Notes under the pieces: generated by a model
Databases searched by the model: none
The model's input: the letters and a program-made list of their open reading frames with translations, nothing else
Told to the model about the DNA's origin: nothing
Program-made: the position numbers and the translations under genes
Assembly: GCA_964478235.1 (NCBI GenBank)
Contig: CAYZGX010000003.1
Coordinates: 1-64,000 of the forward strand
Length of the DNA stretch: 64,000 nucleotides
Source of the DNA: 2-02-FULL-45-10 sp964478235
GTDB taxonomy: Bacteria; Patescibacteriota; Patescibacteriia; Magasanikbacterales; GWA2-37-8
Direction of reading: 5' to 3'
Shown: one piece after another, positions 56,640 through 63,974 of the stretch
How the letters are laid out: each line of letters opens with the position of its first letter
Numbering within the stretch: position 1 is the first letter of the stretch

Positions 56640-56909
56640 ATTCGGTCGAACAGGGTCGACCGTGAGAAAATTTTTTTACAACACCACACCATGTGGCCAA
56701 AAGAGGTCCATCAAAGGATGAAACGCTTGTGGCCACACAGTAAAATGGTGTTTTTACGACAAAAAGGTAGTTGTAAAAGAACGGTTGATTATACCAAAAA
56801 AAAGCCCTTTTGTCAAGGGTAAAAAGGAGTATTTTGGCTAATATAAGGTATTTATTCACGGTTTAGGCAGATTATTTTTTGCTAAAGTGCATAGAATAAA
56901 GGGGATTTA
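56640..56909. other. Intergenic stretch upstream of the GC-rich gene
   Basis: AT-rich 270 bases between the GC-rich gene and the tRNA pair. Contains an inverted repeat GTGGCCA (TGTGGCCA at 56691-56698 and 56730-56737 region, direct copies) and long A/T runs. No ORF with support. The sharp change in composition at about 56640 marks one edge of the GC-rich segment. Confidence 0.4.
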
Positions 56910-56938
56910 TTGACAAACTCTAGATTCCTTTGTATAAT
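56910..56938 (+). promoter_or_regulatory. Promoter of tRNA-Gly (GCC)
   Basis: TTGACA (56910-56915), 17-nt spacer, TATAAT (56933-56938): a full consensus promoter, 12 nt before the tRNA. Confidence 0.9.
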
Positions 56939-56950
56939 GCTCACACTAAT

Positions 56951-57024
56951 GCGGTAGTAGTTCAGTTGGCTAGAACGTCTCCTTGCCAAGGAGAAGGTCG
57001 CCGGTTCGAATCCGGTCTGCCGCT
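56951..57024 (+). tRNA. tRNA-Gly (GCC)
   Basis: Acceptor GCGGTAG/CTGCCGC, discriminator T, D-arm GTTC...GAAC, anticodon stem TCTCC/GGAGA with loop TTGCCAA (GCC), T-arm GCCGG-TTCGAAT-CCGGT. CCA is not encoded. A weak hairpin AAGCC/GGCTTTTT follows at 57042-57066. Confidence 0.96.
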
Positions 57025-57086
57025 CTCATTAACAATGTATAAAGCCCAGAACTCTGTGGCTTTTTACATTTATAATGGACACATAT

Positions 57087-57160
57087 AGCGGGGTAGAGCA
57101 GCCCGGCAGCTCGCTTGGCTCATAACCAAGAGGTCATTGGTTCAAATCCAATCCCCGCAA
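57087..57160 (+). tRNA. Initiator tRNA-Met (CAT)
   Basis: Very similar along its length to E. coli tRNA-fMet (D-arm GAGCAGCCCGGCAGCTC, anticodon loop CTCATAA, variable loop AGGTC). Position 1 is A opposite A72, an unpaired end as required of initiators (E. coli has C-A). The anticodon stem CTTGG/CCAAG has only two of the three consecutive G-C pairs that mark most initiators. CCA is not encoded. A TATAAT lies at 57071-57076. Confidence 0.92.
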
Positions 57161-57161
57161 C

Positions 57162-57200
57162 AAAATCTAAAGACACCCCACAAGGGTGTCTTTAGATTTT
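57162..57200 (+). terminator. Terminator after tRNA-fMet
   Basis: A 17-bp perfect stem (ending GACACCC/GGGTGTC) with a CACAA loop; the 3' arm ends in TTTT. Structured element B begins 10 nt later, the same order as after tRNA-Cys. Confidence 0.88.
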
Positions 57201-57209
57201 ATAGCAGGC

Positions 57210-57340
57210 GGGGATTAGATTAAGGGGGTGGTGGGCCTGTGCCCCGAGGGGTAGGAAGTATTCCCCCATATTGCTGAGGATGAGTATTGAGAAACCCGAA
57301 AGGTTTCTCAAGGAGGAACGAAGTGACGACTTCCAATCCC
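57210..57340 (+). repeat. Structured intergenic element, copy B (downstream of tRNA-fMet)
   Basis: Outer helix GGGATT (57211-57216) with AATCCC (57335-57340). Inside: GGGGG/CCCCC hairpin (57224-57267) with an inner GGGC-CTGT-GCCC, then the shared TGCTGAGGATGA (57272-57283), then a 9-bp hairpin TGAGAAACC/GGTTTCTCA with CGAAA loop (57288-57310), then AGGAG..CG.AG.GACGAC (57311-57330). The same conserved blocks and order occur in copy A at 7397-7540, while the hairpin stems differ in sequence. Confidence 0.55.
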
Positions 57341-57360
57341 ACTCCTATCTCATCGCACAA

Positions 57361-57395
57361 AAAAATACCACCCAATCGGGTGGTATTGTGTTTTT
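57361..57395 (-). terminator. Terminator of the AI-2E transporter gene
   Basis: AATACCACCC-AATC-GGGTGGTATT, T-rich on the minus strand, 14 nt past the stop. Confidence 0.88.
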
Positions 57396-57400
57396 CACAA

Positions 57401-58450
57401 TTAATTTTTTGTCAGCTCTTCACGATAATGGTGTTCGTACATTTCCCAAAACGACTGGAAGAGAGCGGCAATAATCGGACCCATCACAAAACCAGAGACT
57501 CCGAAGAAGGCGATGCCTCCAAGCGTGGAGAAGAGAATAATAATCGGGTGCATGTGGAGATCTTGGCCAACCAGAATTGGGCGAAGGAAATTATCAATAA
57601 TACTAATGAATGCTGCGCCCACTAAAATGAGAATTGCTGATCTGACATTGCCCATAAGGAGCATAACTACTCCAGCTGGAAATAAGACGATAAACGAACT
57701 AGTGGCTGGAATGACCGACAAAACCATCATAATAATACTCCAGATAAAAGCTCCGGGAATACCGGTGACAGCGAATAGAATGCCGCCGAGCGCACCTTGA
57801 AGAACGCCGATAACCAGAGTGCTTTTAATCGCTGCTTGCGCTGTTGCGGTAAACTTTTTATAGAGCATCATTTCGTAGCGATCGCCCAACGGCAGAAGGT
57901 ACATAATTTTTTTGAGCATCTCTTCACCGTCTTTGAGGAAATAGAATAGTGTGTAGAGCATGATAATAAACATTACCATGAAAATAAGCGAGTTCTGGGT
58001 GAGGGTGGTGATGACGTTAATACTAAATGTGGCAATAGCTTGGCTCGCTTCCGCAGCTTTTTGCACAAGTGTGTCTGAGTTAATCGGTAAGTCAGAGAAG
58101 ATAGGGCGAGAATTAATATAGGCGCCGGCACTTTTTACAAAAGCAATAATTGAATTTTGGTTGTTAGTTAAAGTTTTGTATAAATCTTTTGATTCGTTCA
58201 CCAGCAAAAATGAAGCAAAAGTGAGTGGAACAAGAATCATGATGGTGACAATGCCAATCGTAATAAGAGCGCTTACGTTACGGTTTTTAATTTTATGATT
58301 AATTCGTTTGAACGCTGGATAGAATAGCGCTGCCACCACTGCTGCCCAAAAAATTGGATAGGCAAATGGGCGAAGGAGAGCGAGGAGCATCGCGGTGACC
58401 GACAGCAAAATACCCAAAAATAGGTAGTTGCGGAGTTTGGTAAAATCCAT
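57401..58450 (-). CDS. AI-2E/PerM-family transporter
   Basis: 349-residue polytopic membrane protein of the AI-2E transporter family (PF01594 type): N-terminal two helices (LFLGILLSVTAMLLALLRPFAYPIFWAAVVAALFYP, in part), a central amphipathic domain, and the C-terminal helices with the conserved GIPGAFIWSIIMMVLSVIPATSS, DNFLRPILVGQDLHMHPI and FSTLGGIAFFGVSGFVMGPIIAA. Substrate unknown; members export autoinducer-2 or act as Na+/H+ antiporters. Followed on the same strand by nothing close; upstream is the flippase gene. Confidence 0.93.
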   Translation of the reverse strand: MDFTKLRNYLFLGILLSVTAMLLALLRPFAYPIFWAAVVAALFYPAFKRINHKIKNRNVSALITIGIVTIMILVPLTFASFLLVNESKDLYKTLTNNQNSIIAFVKSAGAYINSRPIFSDLPINSDTLVQKAAEASQAIATFSINVITTLTQNSLIFMVMFIIMLYTLFYFLKDGEEMLKKIMYLLPLGDRYEMMLYKKFTATAQAAIKSTLVIGVLQGALGGILFAVTGIPGAFIWSIIMMVLSVIPATSSFIVLFPAGVVMLLMGNVRSAILILVGAAFISIIDNFLRPILVGQDLHMHPIIILFSTLGGIAFFGVSGFVMGPIIAALFQSFWEMYEHHYREELTKN

Positions 58451-58485
58451 ACGAGAAAGGTTAATATGGGGGTACTATAGCAAAT

Positions 58486-59913
58486 CTAAGGGGTCTCGAC
58501 AACGCGGGCGCGAGTTAAGAGCTCGGAGATGCTTGCCCAGGAGGTCACGCGAAGAGCGATAAGTGTGAGAGTGTAAACAAATGCTCCAAGGAGAATGGAA
58601 ATCAAAAGGGGGAGTGGTTGAAGGGCGAAGAGTAGCCCGCCCATCACCACGCTCGCCAAAGTGACCTTGGTAAAGACACTCAATGAAAAACGGGTTTTGC
58701 TGTAGTACATAGTGAGGAGGGTGTGGCCAAGGCCAGCGTAACATTCTGAAAAAAGTGTCACCATAACCGCGCCCCACCAGCCAAAGCGTGGAATAAAGAT
58801 AAGGTAGCCAACAATACTCAAGACAGCATCAGAGGCATAAATCCATAAAGCTTCACGCTGGCGGTCGATCGCTAAAATAATATGACCAAAGACCATCCCA
58901 AAGCAAATACCGACAATGCATAAACTAAGCCAACGAAGCATAGTGCCCGCTTCGGCAAAGGTAGCTCCAGCGGTAAAGCGCATAATTGGCTCGGCCAAGA
59001 CAAAAATACCAGCGAGCATTGGGAATATAATTATGGTGAGGGCATTAAACCCTAATTCTGCTCGTTCTTTGAAGAGTTGCTTGTCACCACGCGCCCACGC
59101 AAAGGTGATAAGAGGCATAATCATCCCCATCACAATCGCAGCGATTTGTATGACGACGTCAATGACGCGATAAGCAGCGCCATAGAGGCCAACTTCAGTT
59201 TGTGAAACAAAGAGTGGAAGAATAACTCGGTCGCCTTGAAGATAAAAAGCATTAAAAATAATGGAGAGCGCTGTTGGCCACATTTTATGAAAAATCGCTT
59301 TGGAAATAGCGCGATCAAACGAGAGAGATACCGCTGGCATTCGCGAAAAAAGAAAGATAGTAGCAATCGTGGAGGCTAGCGTGACAGCCCCCATCATTGC
59401 AAAAAAGCCCAGACGCGTGTAGGCGGCGAGCGCGACGCCAAAGACAAGAAGTAAACGCGCTAGAACGTCGGCAAAAGTTGGAACACGCATTTGGAGGCGT
59501 TCGCGGTAATAGCCAAGACAAATTTGTTGCATGGTGAGGGCAAAAAACGAAGCGGCGAGAATTCCAACAGCCAACTTAATTTCAGCCGGATAGGGGAAGA
59601 GAAGAAAAACCAGTGGTGCTAGGCCTTGGATAACTACAGCAGTGATAAGCCGCCAGGTAAAAAGCGTATTGAGCAGTTTGGTGCGATCAAATTTTGTTTC
59701 GGCGAGCATGTTGGAAGTGGTCACTGTGAAGCCAAAATCGCTAATAATTCCAACAAACTGCAAAAAACCACTGGCAGTAATATACCAGCCAAATTGGGCC
59801 ACACCGAGCGTACGGGTCATGATAGCGATCGCCACAAAACCAAGCACGGTACTAATGCTTTTACCGATAATTTGAAGAATCGTGCTGTGCGCTAAGGCGC
59901 GATGGAGTGACAT
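58486..59913 (-). CDS. Wzx-like polysaccharide flippase (MOP superfamily)
   Basis: 475 residues with about 14 membrane helices. N-terminus HSTILQIIGKSISTVLGFVAIAIMTRTLGVAQFGWYITA is typical of RfbX/Wzx lipid-linked oligosaccharide flippases, as are LYGAAYRVIDVVIQIAAI and AEPIMRFTAGATFAEAGTMLRWL. It would move lipid-linked glycans outward for the O-antigen-ligase-like protein at 19.9 kb. Start ATG at 59913 is used. Composition matches neighbours. Confidence 0.9.
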   Translation of the reverse strand: MSLHRALAHSTILQIIGKSISTVLGFVAIAIMTRTLGVAQFGWYITASGFLQFVGIISDFGFTVTTSNMLAETKFDRTKLLNTLFTWRLITAVVIQGLAPLVFLLFPYPAEIKLAVGILAASFFALTMQQICLGYYRERLQMRVPTFADVLARLLLVFGVALAAYTRLGFFAMMGAVTLASTIATIFLFSRMPAVSLSFDRAISKAIFHKMWPTALSIIFNAFYLQGDRVILPLFVSQTEVGLYGAAYRVIDVVIQIAAIVMGMIMPLITFAWARGDKQLFKERAELGFNALTIIIFPMLAGIFVLAEPIMRFTAGATFAEAGTMLRWLSLCIVGICFGMVFGHIILAIDRQREALWIYASDAVLSIVGYLIFIPRFGWWGAVMVTLFSECYAGLGHTLLTMYYSKTRFSLSVFTKVTLASVVMGGLLFALQPLPLLISILLGAFVYTLTLIALRVTSWASISELLTRARVVETP

Positions 59914-59948
59914 AAACAAACATTTTACTCTCGGCCAGAGGAGAAGCG

Positions 59949-60488
59949 CTAGCGGGTATTTTGATATTTTCTATCTTCTACAGACAGGTCAAGAATGGCT
60001 TGGCGCAACATCTCTGGGCGGGCAATATGAGGGAAAGTGAATCGTTCCACAGCGCTGGCCGTCTGAATTCGTAAAGTGCCGTAGTGAAAAAACGACGGAA
60101 AAAATCCATGAACATCAGAGGTGACATCTTGAACATTGCACAGGTCGAGTTCTGATATGGTACGAGCAAATAATCCCTGCTGATCAATTTTGAGCAAGCG
60201 ATCGTTGGTTACAATCAGAAGATCGAGATAAAACGTCACGAAATAGGTGTAGAGAAATAGTCCGATAGATAGATAGTAGGCGCTGGTGAGGACAACTACT
60301 AGCGGAAAGGTATACGATCCAGTTAAAAAATCTGGAGAAGCTGCTTGAAGCAGAAAACGTACACCTAAAGGAGCAAGAGCTAAAAGTATAAACATAAGAA
60401 GCGCAGGCACAAGAGTAATCGGGTGTCGGCGTACCTGGTATTCAATCTTTTCGTATGATTTTTGGTGGATAAAAGCCGAAAGATGCAT
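59949..60488 (-). CDS. bPH-domain membrane protein
   Basis: 179 residues: a short N-terminus, two membrane helices (ITLVPALLMFILLALAPLGVRFLL; FPLVVVLTSAYYLSIGLFLYTYF) and a C-terminal bacterial PH domain (VTFYLDLLIVTNDRLLKIDQQGLFARTISELDLCNVQDVTSD...YGTLRIQTASAVERFTF, in parts). Role unknown; such proteins often appear in pairs. I chose the ATG at 60488, which avoids overlap with the upstream gene. Confidence 0.85.
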   Translation of the reverse strand: MHLSAFIHQKSYEKIEYQVRRHPITLVPALLMFILLALAPLGVRFLLQAASPDFLTGSYTFPLVVVLTSAYYLSIGLFLYTYFVTFYLDLLIVTNDRLLKIDQQGLFARTISELDLCNVQDVTSDVHGFFPSFFHYGTLRIQTASAVERFTFPHIARPEMLRQAILDLSVEDRKYQNTR

Positions 60489-60492
60489 ACGT

Positions 60493-60771
60493 TTAGAAGT
60501 TAGTTTGTTCACCAAGACCAGTAAAAAGGGAGATCCAATCGTTATTCCAAATAGTCACCGGCTGAGTCCAGTCAATACCAGCTAATTGACTCAAGGTGAG
60601 ACCAATAACAATGACAGTATAAGCTCCAAACAAAAATGTTGCTGTAAAGCTGGCAGCGGTGAGGGTGCCGGTTTTAATAAGATGACCAACATTAACCAAA
60701 GCAAAAATCAAAGCGGTCAGCAAAAAAACACCGAAAACAATAAGGAGAACGTATAAAGGAATAATGATCAT
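60493..60771 (-). CDS. Small three-helix membrane protein (92 aa)
   Basis: No family recognised. Begins MIIIPLYVLLIVFGVFLLTALIFALVNVGHLIKTG, a membrane helix with a short loop, then a second helix (FTATFLFGAYTVIVIGLTL) and a polar C-terminus with DWTQPVTIWNNDWISLF. 4 nt upstream of the PH-domain gene, so probably a functional pair with it. Confidence 0.75.
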   Translation of the reverse strand: MIIIPLYVLLIVFGVFLLTALIFALVNVGHLIKTGTLTAASFTATFLFGAYTVIVIGLTLSQLAGIDWTQPVTIWNNDWISLFTGLGEQTNF

Positions 60772-60812
60772 AGGTGAGAGTAGTGTAGCAGAAACAGCAG
60801 GATTTCGCAAAA

Positions 60813-60842
60813 TTGCCTAGGAGGAAAGAGAGGTGCTACACT
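60813..60842 (+). promoter_or_regulatory. Promoter of the YgjP-like gene
   Basis: TTGCCT (60813-60818), 18-nt spacer, TACACT (60837-60842). The start would fall about 1-2 nt before the ATG at 60851: a leaderless mRNA. Confidence 0.6.
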
Positions 60843-60850
60843 GTCTATCT

Positions 60851-61396
60851 ATGACTGTCGAAACACTAATCGACCACACCGTTAAACGTTCCACCAAAAG
60901 TCGCCGGATGAGCATCAGTGTTCGTCCAAACGGCGAGGTGGTTTTGTCATTGCCGCACTTTGTTCCGCTCCACGTTGGTCGTTCATTTTTGCACAGTCGA
61001 CTCGCTTGGGTGCGCCGAGCAATTGAGCGCGCCGGTCGTCGGCCCAAGGCCTTTGCCCCGCTCACCAAAGCAGAGTATAGCCGTCTTCGAAAAACCGCTC
61101 TTACGTTAGTTCAAAAACAGCTTGAGTTGAGTAACCAGCAGTATGGGTTTAGCTATCGTCGAGTCAGCATCCGCAATCAGTCAACTCGTTGGGGGAGTTG
61201 TTCAACTCAGAAAACCTTAAGTTTTAATGTCCGCTTGGCTCTGATAGATCCACGATTGGTTGAATATGTAGTTGTGCACGAGCTCTGTCATCTCAAGCAG
61301 ATGAATCACAGTATCGCCTTTTGGGACCTGGTCAAAAAAACTATCCCAGATTTTAAAGCTCGCCGACGAGCTTTAAAAGCCCTACATTTGGGCTAA
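60851..61396 (+). CDS. YgjP-family (DUF45) zinc metallopeptidase
   Basis: 181 residues. The zinc motif HELCHLKQMNHSIAFW (HExxH plus downstream H in NHS) is the signature of the YgjP/WLM group, preceded by the family's QSTRWGSCSTQKTLSFNVRLAL (xRWGSCS motif). The N-terminus has RRMSISVRPNGEVVLSLP. Probable metallopeptidase of unknown target. The ATG at 60851 is used; an ATG at 60833 lies within the promoter. Confidence 0.92.
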   Translation: MTVETLIDHTVKRSTKSRRMSISVRPNGEVVLSLPHFVPLHVGRSFLHSRLAWVRRAIERAGRRPKAFAPLTKAEYSRLRKTALTLVQKQLELSNQQYGFSYRRVSIRNQSTRWGSCSTQKTLSFNVRLALIDPRLVEYVVVHELCHLKQMNHSIAFWDLVKKTIPDFKARRRALKALHLG

Positions 61397-61401
61397 ACAA
61401 C

Positions 61402-61443
61402 AACGCCAACCGGGATGTAAGCGGTTGGCGTTTGGCTTTTGAA
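61402..61443. terminator. Terminator after the YgjP-like gene (both strands)
   Basis: AACGCCAACCG/CGGTTGGCGTT stem. On the plus strand it ends the ygjP transcript; on the minus strand it is followed by TTGTTGTTT and would end the candidate small RNA. Confidence 0.75.
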
Positions 61444-61475
61444 TCCAAGCAGATTGTAACGATCTACTAGATACG
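61402..61475 (-). ncRNA. Candidate small RNA from an orphan regulated promoter
   Basis: A consensus minus-strand promoter (61482-61510) points into a gene-free stretch of about 75 nt that closes with a GC-rich hairpin and a T-rich tail. No ORF with a start is present. The transcript would be about 75-85 nt with a short ATCTA/TAGAT hairpin near its 5' end. It lies antisense only to the ygjP 3' UTR. Confidence 0.4.
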
Positions 61476-61481
61476 GTAGTT

Positions 61482-61510
61482 AGTATACGCAACTGAGTTG
61501 CGTTTGTCAA
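61482..61510 (-). promoter_or_regulatory. Orphan promoter with palindrome in the spacer
   Basis: Minus-strand TTGACA (61505-61510), 17-nt spacer, TATACT (61482-61487). A 17-bp inverted repeat ACGCAAC-TGA-GTTGCGT (61487-61503) fills the spacer, like the CsoR operator arrangement at 51807-51835. Confidence 0.75.
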
Positions 61511-61529
61511 GAAGCTGCGTGTGGATATA

Positions 61530-61557
61530 AAAACGGTCACCTATTTGGCGACCGTTT
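61530..61557 (-). terminator. Terminator of the dsbA-dsbA-vkor-ribE operon
   Basis: AAACGGTC/GACCGTTT stem with a T-rich minus-strand tail, 14 nt past ribE. Confidence 0.85.
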
Positions 61558-61570
61558 ACTATTTGGAAAG

Positions 61571-62158
61571 TTATTTTGTATGGATAAGTTGGGCGATATA
61601 TTTGGCAAGCATGTCAAATTCAACCGTCACAGCATCGCCAGCCTTTTTGTGACCCCACGTGGTATTTTCAAGTGTGAAAGGGAGTAGTTTTACCTGAAAT
61701 GTTTTACCAGAGACTTTGGTAATGGTGAGGCTAATACCATCGAGCGCCACTGAACCTTTTTCAGCTATAAAACGGACTTGAGAAGCTTTGGGAAGGGCAA
61801 TGGTGAAGACTGTAGAGTTGCCTTCATTCTTGATAGAGCGAATTATTCCAGCAGTGTCGGCGTGACCTTGCACCATATGTCCGCTTAAGCGATCGCCGAG
61901 GCGAAGTGATTGTTCTAAATTCACTAAATCACCAGTTTTTACCTGGCCAATCGCGCTTCGGGCGAGCGATTCAGGCATGTACTCAAAGACTAATCGACTG
62001 GTGCCAGACACGACGGTGGAGCATACACCACTTAGAGCAATACTTTCTCCTTGATACGTTTTCCAACCACGCGGACGAGCCAGTACGAGCGTCATCCCAG
62101 AAGGTTTTTTTTCAACGGACAGCACGCGCCCAACAGCAGTAATAATTCCAGTGAACAT
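61571..62158 (-). CDS. ribE: Riboflavin synthase alpha chain
   Basis: Last riboflavin step: dismutation of two lumazines. 195 residues in two lumazine-binding repeats: MFTGIITAVGRVLSV...GVCSTVV and LSGHMVQGHADTAGII...DGISLTITKV. The usual MFTGIIxxxG start is present. It is 3 nt downstream of vkor, so it is transcribed with the disulfide genes rather than with ribH. Confidence 0.95.
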   Translation of the reverse strand: MFTGIITAVGRVLSVEKKPSGMTLVLARPRGWKTYQGESIALSGVCSTVVSGTSRLVFEYMPESLARSAIGQVKTGDLVNLEQSLRLGDRLSGHMVQGHADTAGIIRSIKNEGNSTVFTIALPKASQVRFIAEKGSVALDGISLTITKVSGKTFQVKLLPFTLENTTWGHKKAGDAVTVEFDMLAKYIAQLIHTK

Positions 62159-62161
62159 AGT

Positions 62162-62593
62162 TTAGAGAACGAAATCTTTTCGGAGTCGGCGAAGGGTGTA
62201 TATGCCAAAAGTGAAAAGGGTAAATGAGGTGAGCGCTGAGAGAAGACAAAATTGACACCAAGCTTCAAGGATTTGCCATTGAACAATAATAAAATAGAGA
62301 GAAGCTAAGAGGCCAATAGTGGTCGCCCGAGCGGTGAGAACCAGAATATCTCGTCGTTTGGTATCGAGATAAGCAGTGACACCAATAATAATAGCTAAAT
62401 AATAGAGAGCGCCAAGAAAGGCGACGGGCACAGGGCCAACGGCCGAAAATGAGCTGGTAAGCACTGTGTCACAACCCTTAACAAGACTACAAGGGGGGAT
62501 AGTCCCTCGAATATGACTCAAGGTAAGGTATGCCGAATCAAGGAGTCCGATAAGAGCGACCACTAAGAAGCCGGCGATGAGTAGTTTACTCAC
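62162..62593 (-). CDS. Vitamin K epoxide reductase-family disulfide catalyst
   Basis: Membrane oxidase that regenerates DsbA by passing electrons to quinone. About 143 residues, four to five helices: first loop Cys pair CSLVKGCDTVLTSSFS, and active-site CxxC in WCQFCLLSA. A GTG start (VSKLLIAGF) overlaps dsbA by 8 nt and is preferred; an ATG 12 codons upstream (62629) would overlap by 44 nt. It follows two DsbA-like genes and forms a complete oxidative folding set. Confidence 0.92.
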   Translation of the reverse strand: MSKLLIAGFLVVALIGLLDSAYLTLSHIRGTIPPCSLVKGCDTVLTSSFSAVGPVPVAFLGALYYLAIIIGVTAYLDTKRRDILVLTARATTIGLLASLYFIIVQWQILEAWCQFCLLSALTSFTLFTFGIYTLRRLRKDFVL

Positions 62594-63224
62594 CAAGCGC
62601 GGATTTGATAGCGAGTTCGAGGTCTCCATAGGAAGACAAGTTAGTGAGTTTGGAACCGTTCAAATAAAAAGTTGGGGTAGCATCGACATTGGCGCGGTTA
62701 CCGCTCGCAATATCATCATTTACCGATTTTTTATTTTCAAAACTATCAAGATCTTTTTTGAATTGATCAATATTCAAGCCAAGAGTGGTGGCGTATTGAG
62801 TAAAAATAACCATCGGATCACGACTGCCGCTCCAGGTAGCTTGGCCTTCGAAAAGTAGATCATGCATTTCCCAAAATTTGCTTTGTTTGCCAGCTGCTTC
62901 GGCTACTCGAGAAGCAAGGTCAGCATGCTCGTGTTGAGGAAGAGGGAAGTGGCGGAAAACAATCGTTAAGCGGTTGCCGTAGGTTTTTTTAATTTCTTTA
63001 AGGAGAATATGATAACTGGCACAGGCTGGACATTGAAAATCAGCATACTCAACCAAAGTATTTTTTGCCATGAGATTACCGGTGGCCCAATCGCTAGCTG
63101 AAACTGGATCAATAAGAGTGCCAGCAGATGACTGGCCGGCTGGTTTGGAGCTTAAAACGGCCAGACCCCAAATCATCGCTATGAGTCCTAGGCCCAAACC
63201 TCCCCAAATAAGTAATCGCTTCAT
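62586..63224 (-). CDS. DsbA-like thioredoxin-fold oxidoreductase (second copy)
   Basis: 212 residues: N-terminal anchor (LLIWGGLGLGLIAMIWGLAVL), then a DsbA/thioredoxin fold with active site DFQCPACASYH (CPAC) and cis-Pro region DATPTFYLNG. Exported and membrane-tethered, it would introduce disulfides in secreted proteins such as the Cys-repeat surface protein. In an operon with another DsbA and VKOR. Confidence 0.92.
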   Translation of the reverse strand: MKRLLIWGGLGLGLIAMIWGLAVLSSKPAGQSSAGTLIDPVSASDWATGNLMAKNTLVEYADFQCPACASYHILLKEIKKTYGNRLTIVFRHFPLPQHEHADLASRVAEAAGKQSKFWEMHDLLFEGQATWSGSRDPMVIFTQYATTLGLNIDQFKKDLDSFENKKSVNDDIASGNRANVDATPTFYLNGSKLTNLSSYGDLELAIKSALGE

Positions 63225-63235
63225 AGAGGTTGGTG

Positions 63236-63850
63236 TTATTGAGCGAGGGCCTGATCAACAGCTTGTTTGAAAACACTGTATGGTTGAGCGCCGCTCACCA
63301 AAACACCGTTCACAAAAGTGGCTGGTGTGCCTTGTACCCCCAAAGCTACGCCAGCTTGGTAGTCGGTAGTTACTTTGGCAGCGTATTTACCACTATCAAG
63401 ACAAGAATCGTAGGCGCTGGTGTTGAGTTTAAGTTCGCGACCCCACTGTTTGAGGGCTTCGAGGCTAAGAGTATCTTGGTGAGCAAAGGCGTAGTCATGA
63501 AATTCCCAAAACTTACCTTGTTCAGCAGCACACTCTGAAGCTTCAGCAGCTTTTTGAGCAAAAGGATGGAAGCTGAGAGGGAAATGTTTATACTCTAGAC
63601 TAACTTTGTCGCCATAGTCAGCCAGAATTTGTTTGATAGCTGGAAGAGCTCGCTCACAAAACGGACATTGGAAATCGGAATATTCAACCAAAGCAACTTT
63701 AGCATTTTTGTTGCCAAGGATGTGGCGTTCTTCGGTGGTGATACCAATAGATCGAACAACCATCACCAAACCAGCGATCAAAGCACCAGCGATGATCGGC
63801 GCGAGAAACCCACCAAGAAGAAGTTGTTTAGTGGAATAGTTTTGCATCAT
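63236..63850 (-). CDS. DsbA-like thioredoxin-fold oxidoreductase (first copy)
   Basis: 205 residues (start at the first of two adjacent ATG codons). Membrane anchor (LLLGGFLAPIIAGALIAGLVMVV), active site DFQCPFCERALPAIK (CPFC), cis-Pro GTPATFVNGVLV. First gene of dsbA-dsbA-vkor-ribE. A longer reading frame upstream is excluded by the promoter at 63894-63921. Confidence 0.92.
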   Translation of the reverse strand: MMQNYSTKQLLLGGFLAPIIAGALIAGLVMVVRSIGITTEERHILGNKNAKVALVEYSDFQCPFCERALPAIKQILADYGDKVSLEYKHFPLSFHPFAQKAAEASECAAEQGKFWEFHDYAFAHQDTLSLEALKQWGRELKLNTSAYDSCLDSGKYAAKVTTDYQAGVALGVQGTPATFVNGVLVSGAQPYSVFKQAVDQALAQ

Positions 63851-63893
63851 ACAAACGTATACTAGAAATAGATAAATAAAATACTGTCTTTTC

Positions 63894-63921
63894 AGTATAA
63901 CATATCGTGTCGAGAGGGCAA
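63894..63921 (-). promoter_or_regulatory. Promoter of the dsbA-vkor-ribE operon
   Basis: Minus-strand TTGCCC (63916-63921), 16-nt spacer, TATACT (63894-63899); leader about 37 nt. Confidence 0.65.
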
Positions 63922-63934
63922 GGGGAGGGGTTAA

Positions 63935-63967
63935 AAAAACACCTCCGGTTGAGCCAGAGGTGTTTTT
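63935..63967. terminator. Terminator at the right edge
   Basis: AAAAACACCTC/GAGGTGTTTTT stem with an 11-nt loop; on the minus strand it would end the gene that enters from beyond the window. Confidence 0.82.
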
Positions 63968-63974
63968 GGATAGA

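Noticed and set aside
55346..56665. Long plus-strand reading frame (439 codons) across the GC-rich region, plus another of 228 codons
   Set aside because: Both are mirror frames of the GC-rich minus-strand gene: Leu/Arg/Val low-complexity products without domains. The minus frame has a ribosome-binding site, an ATG and a terminator.
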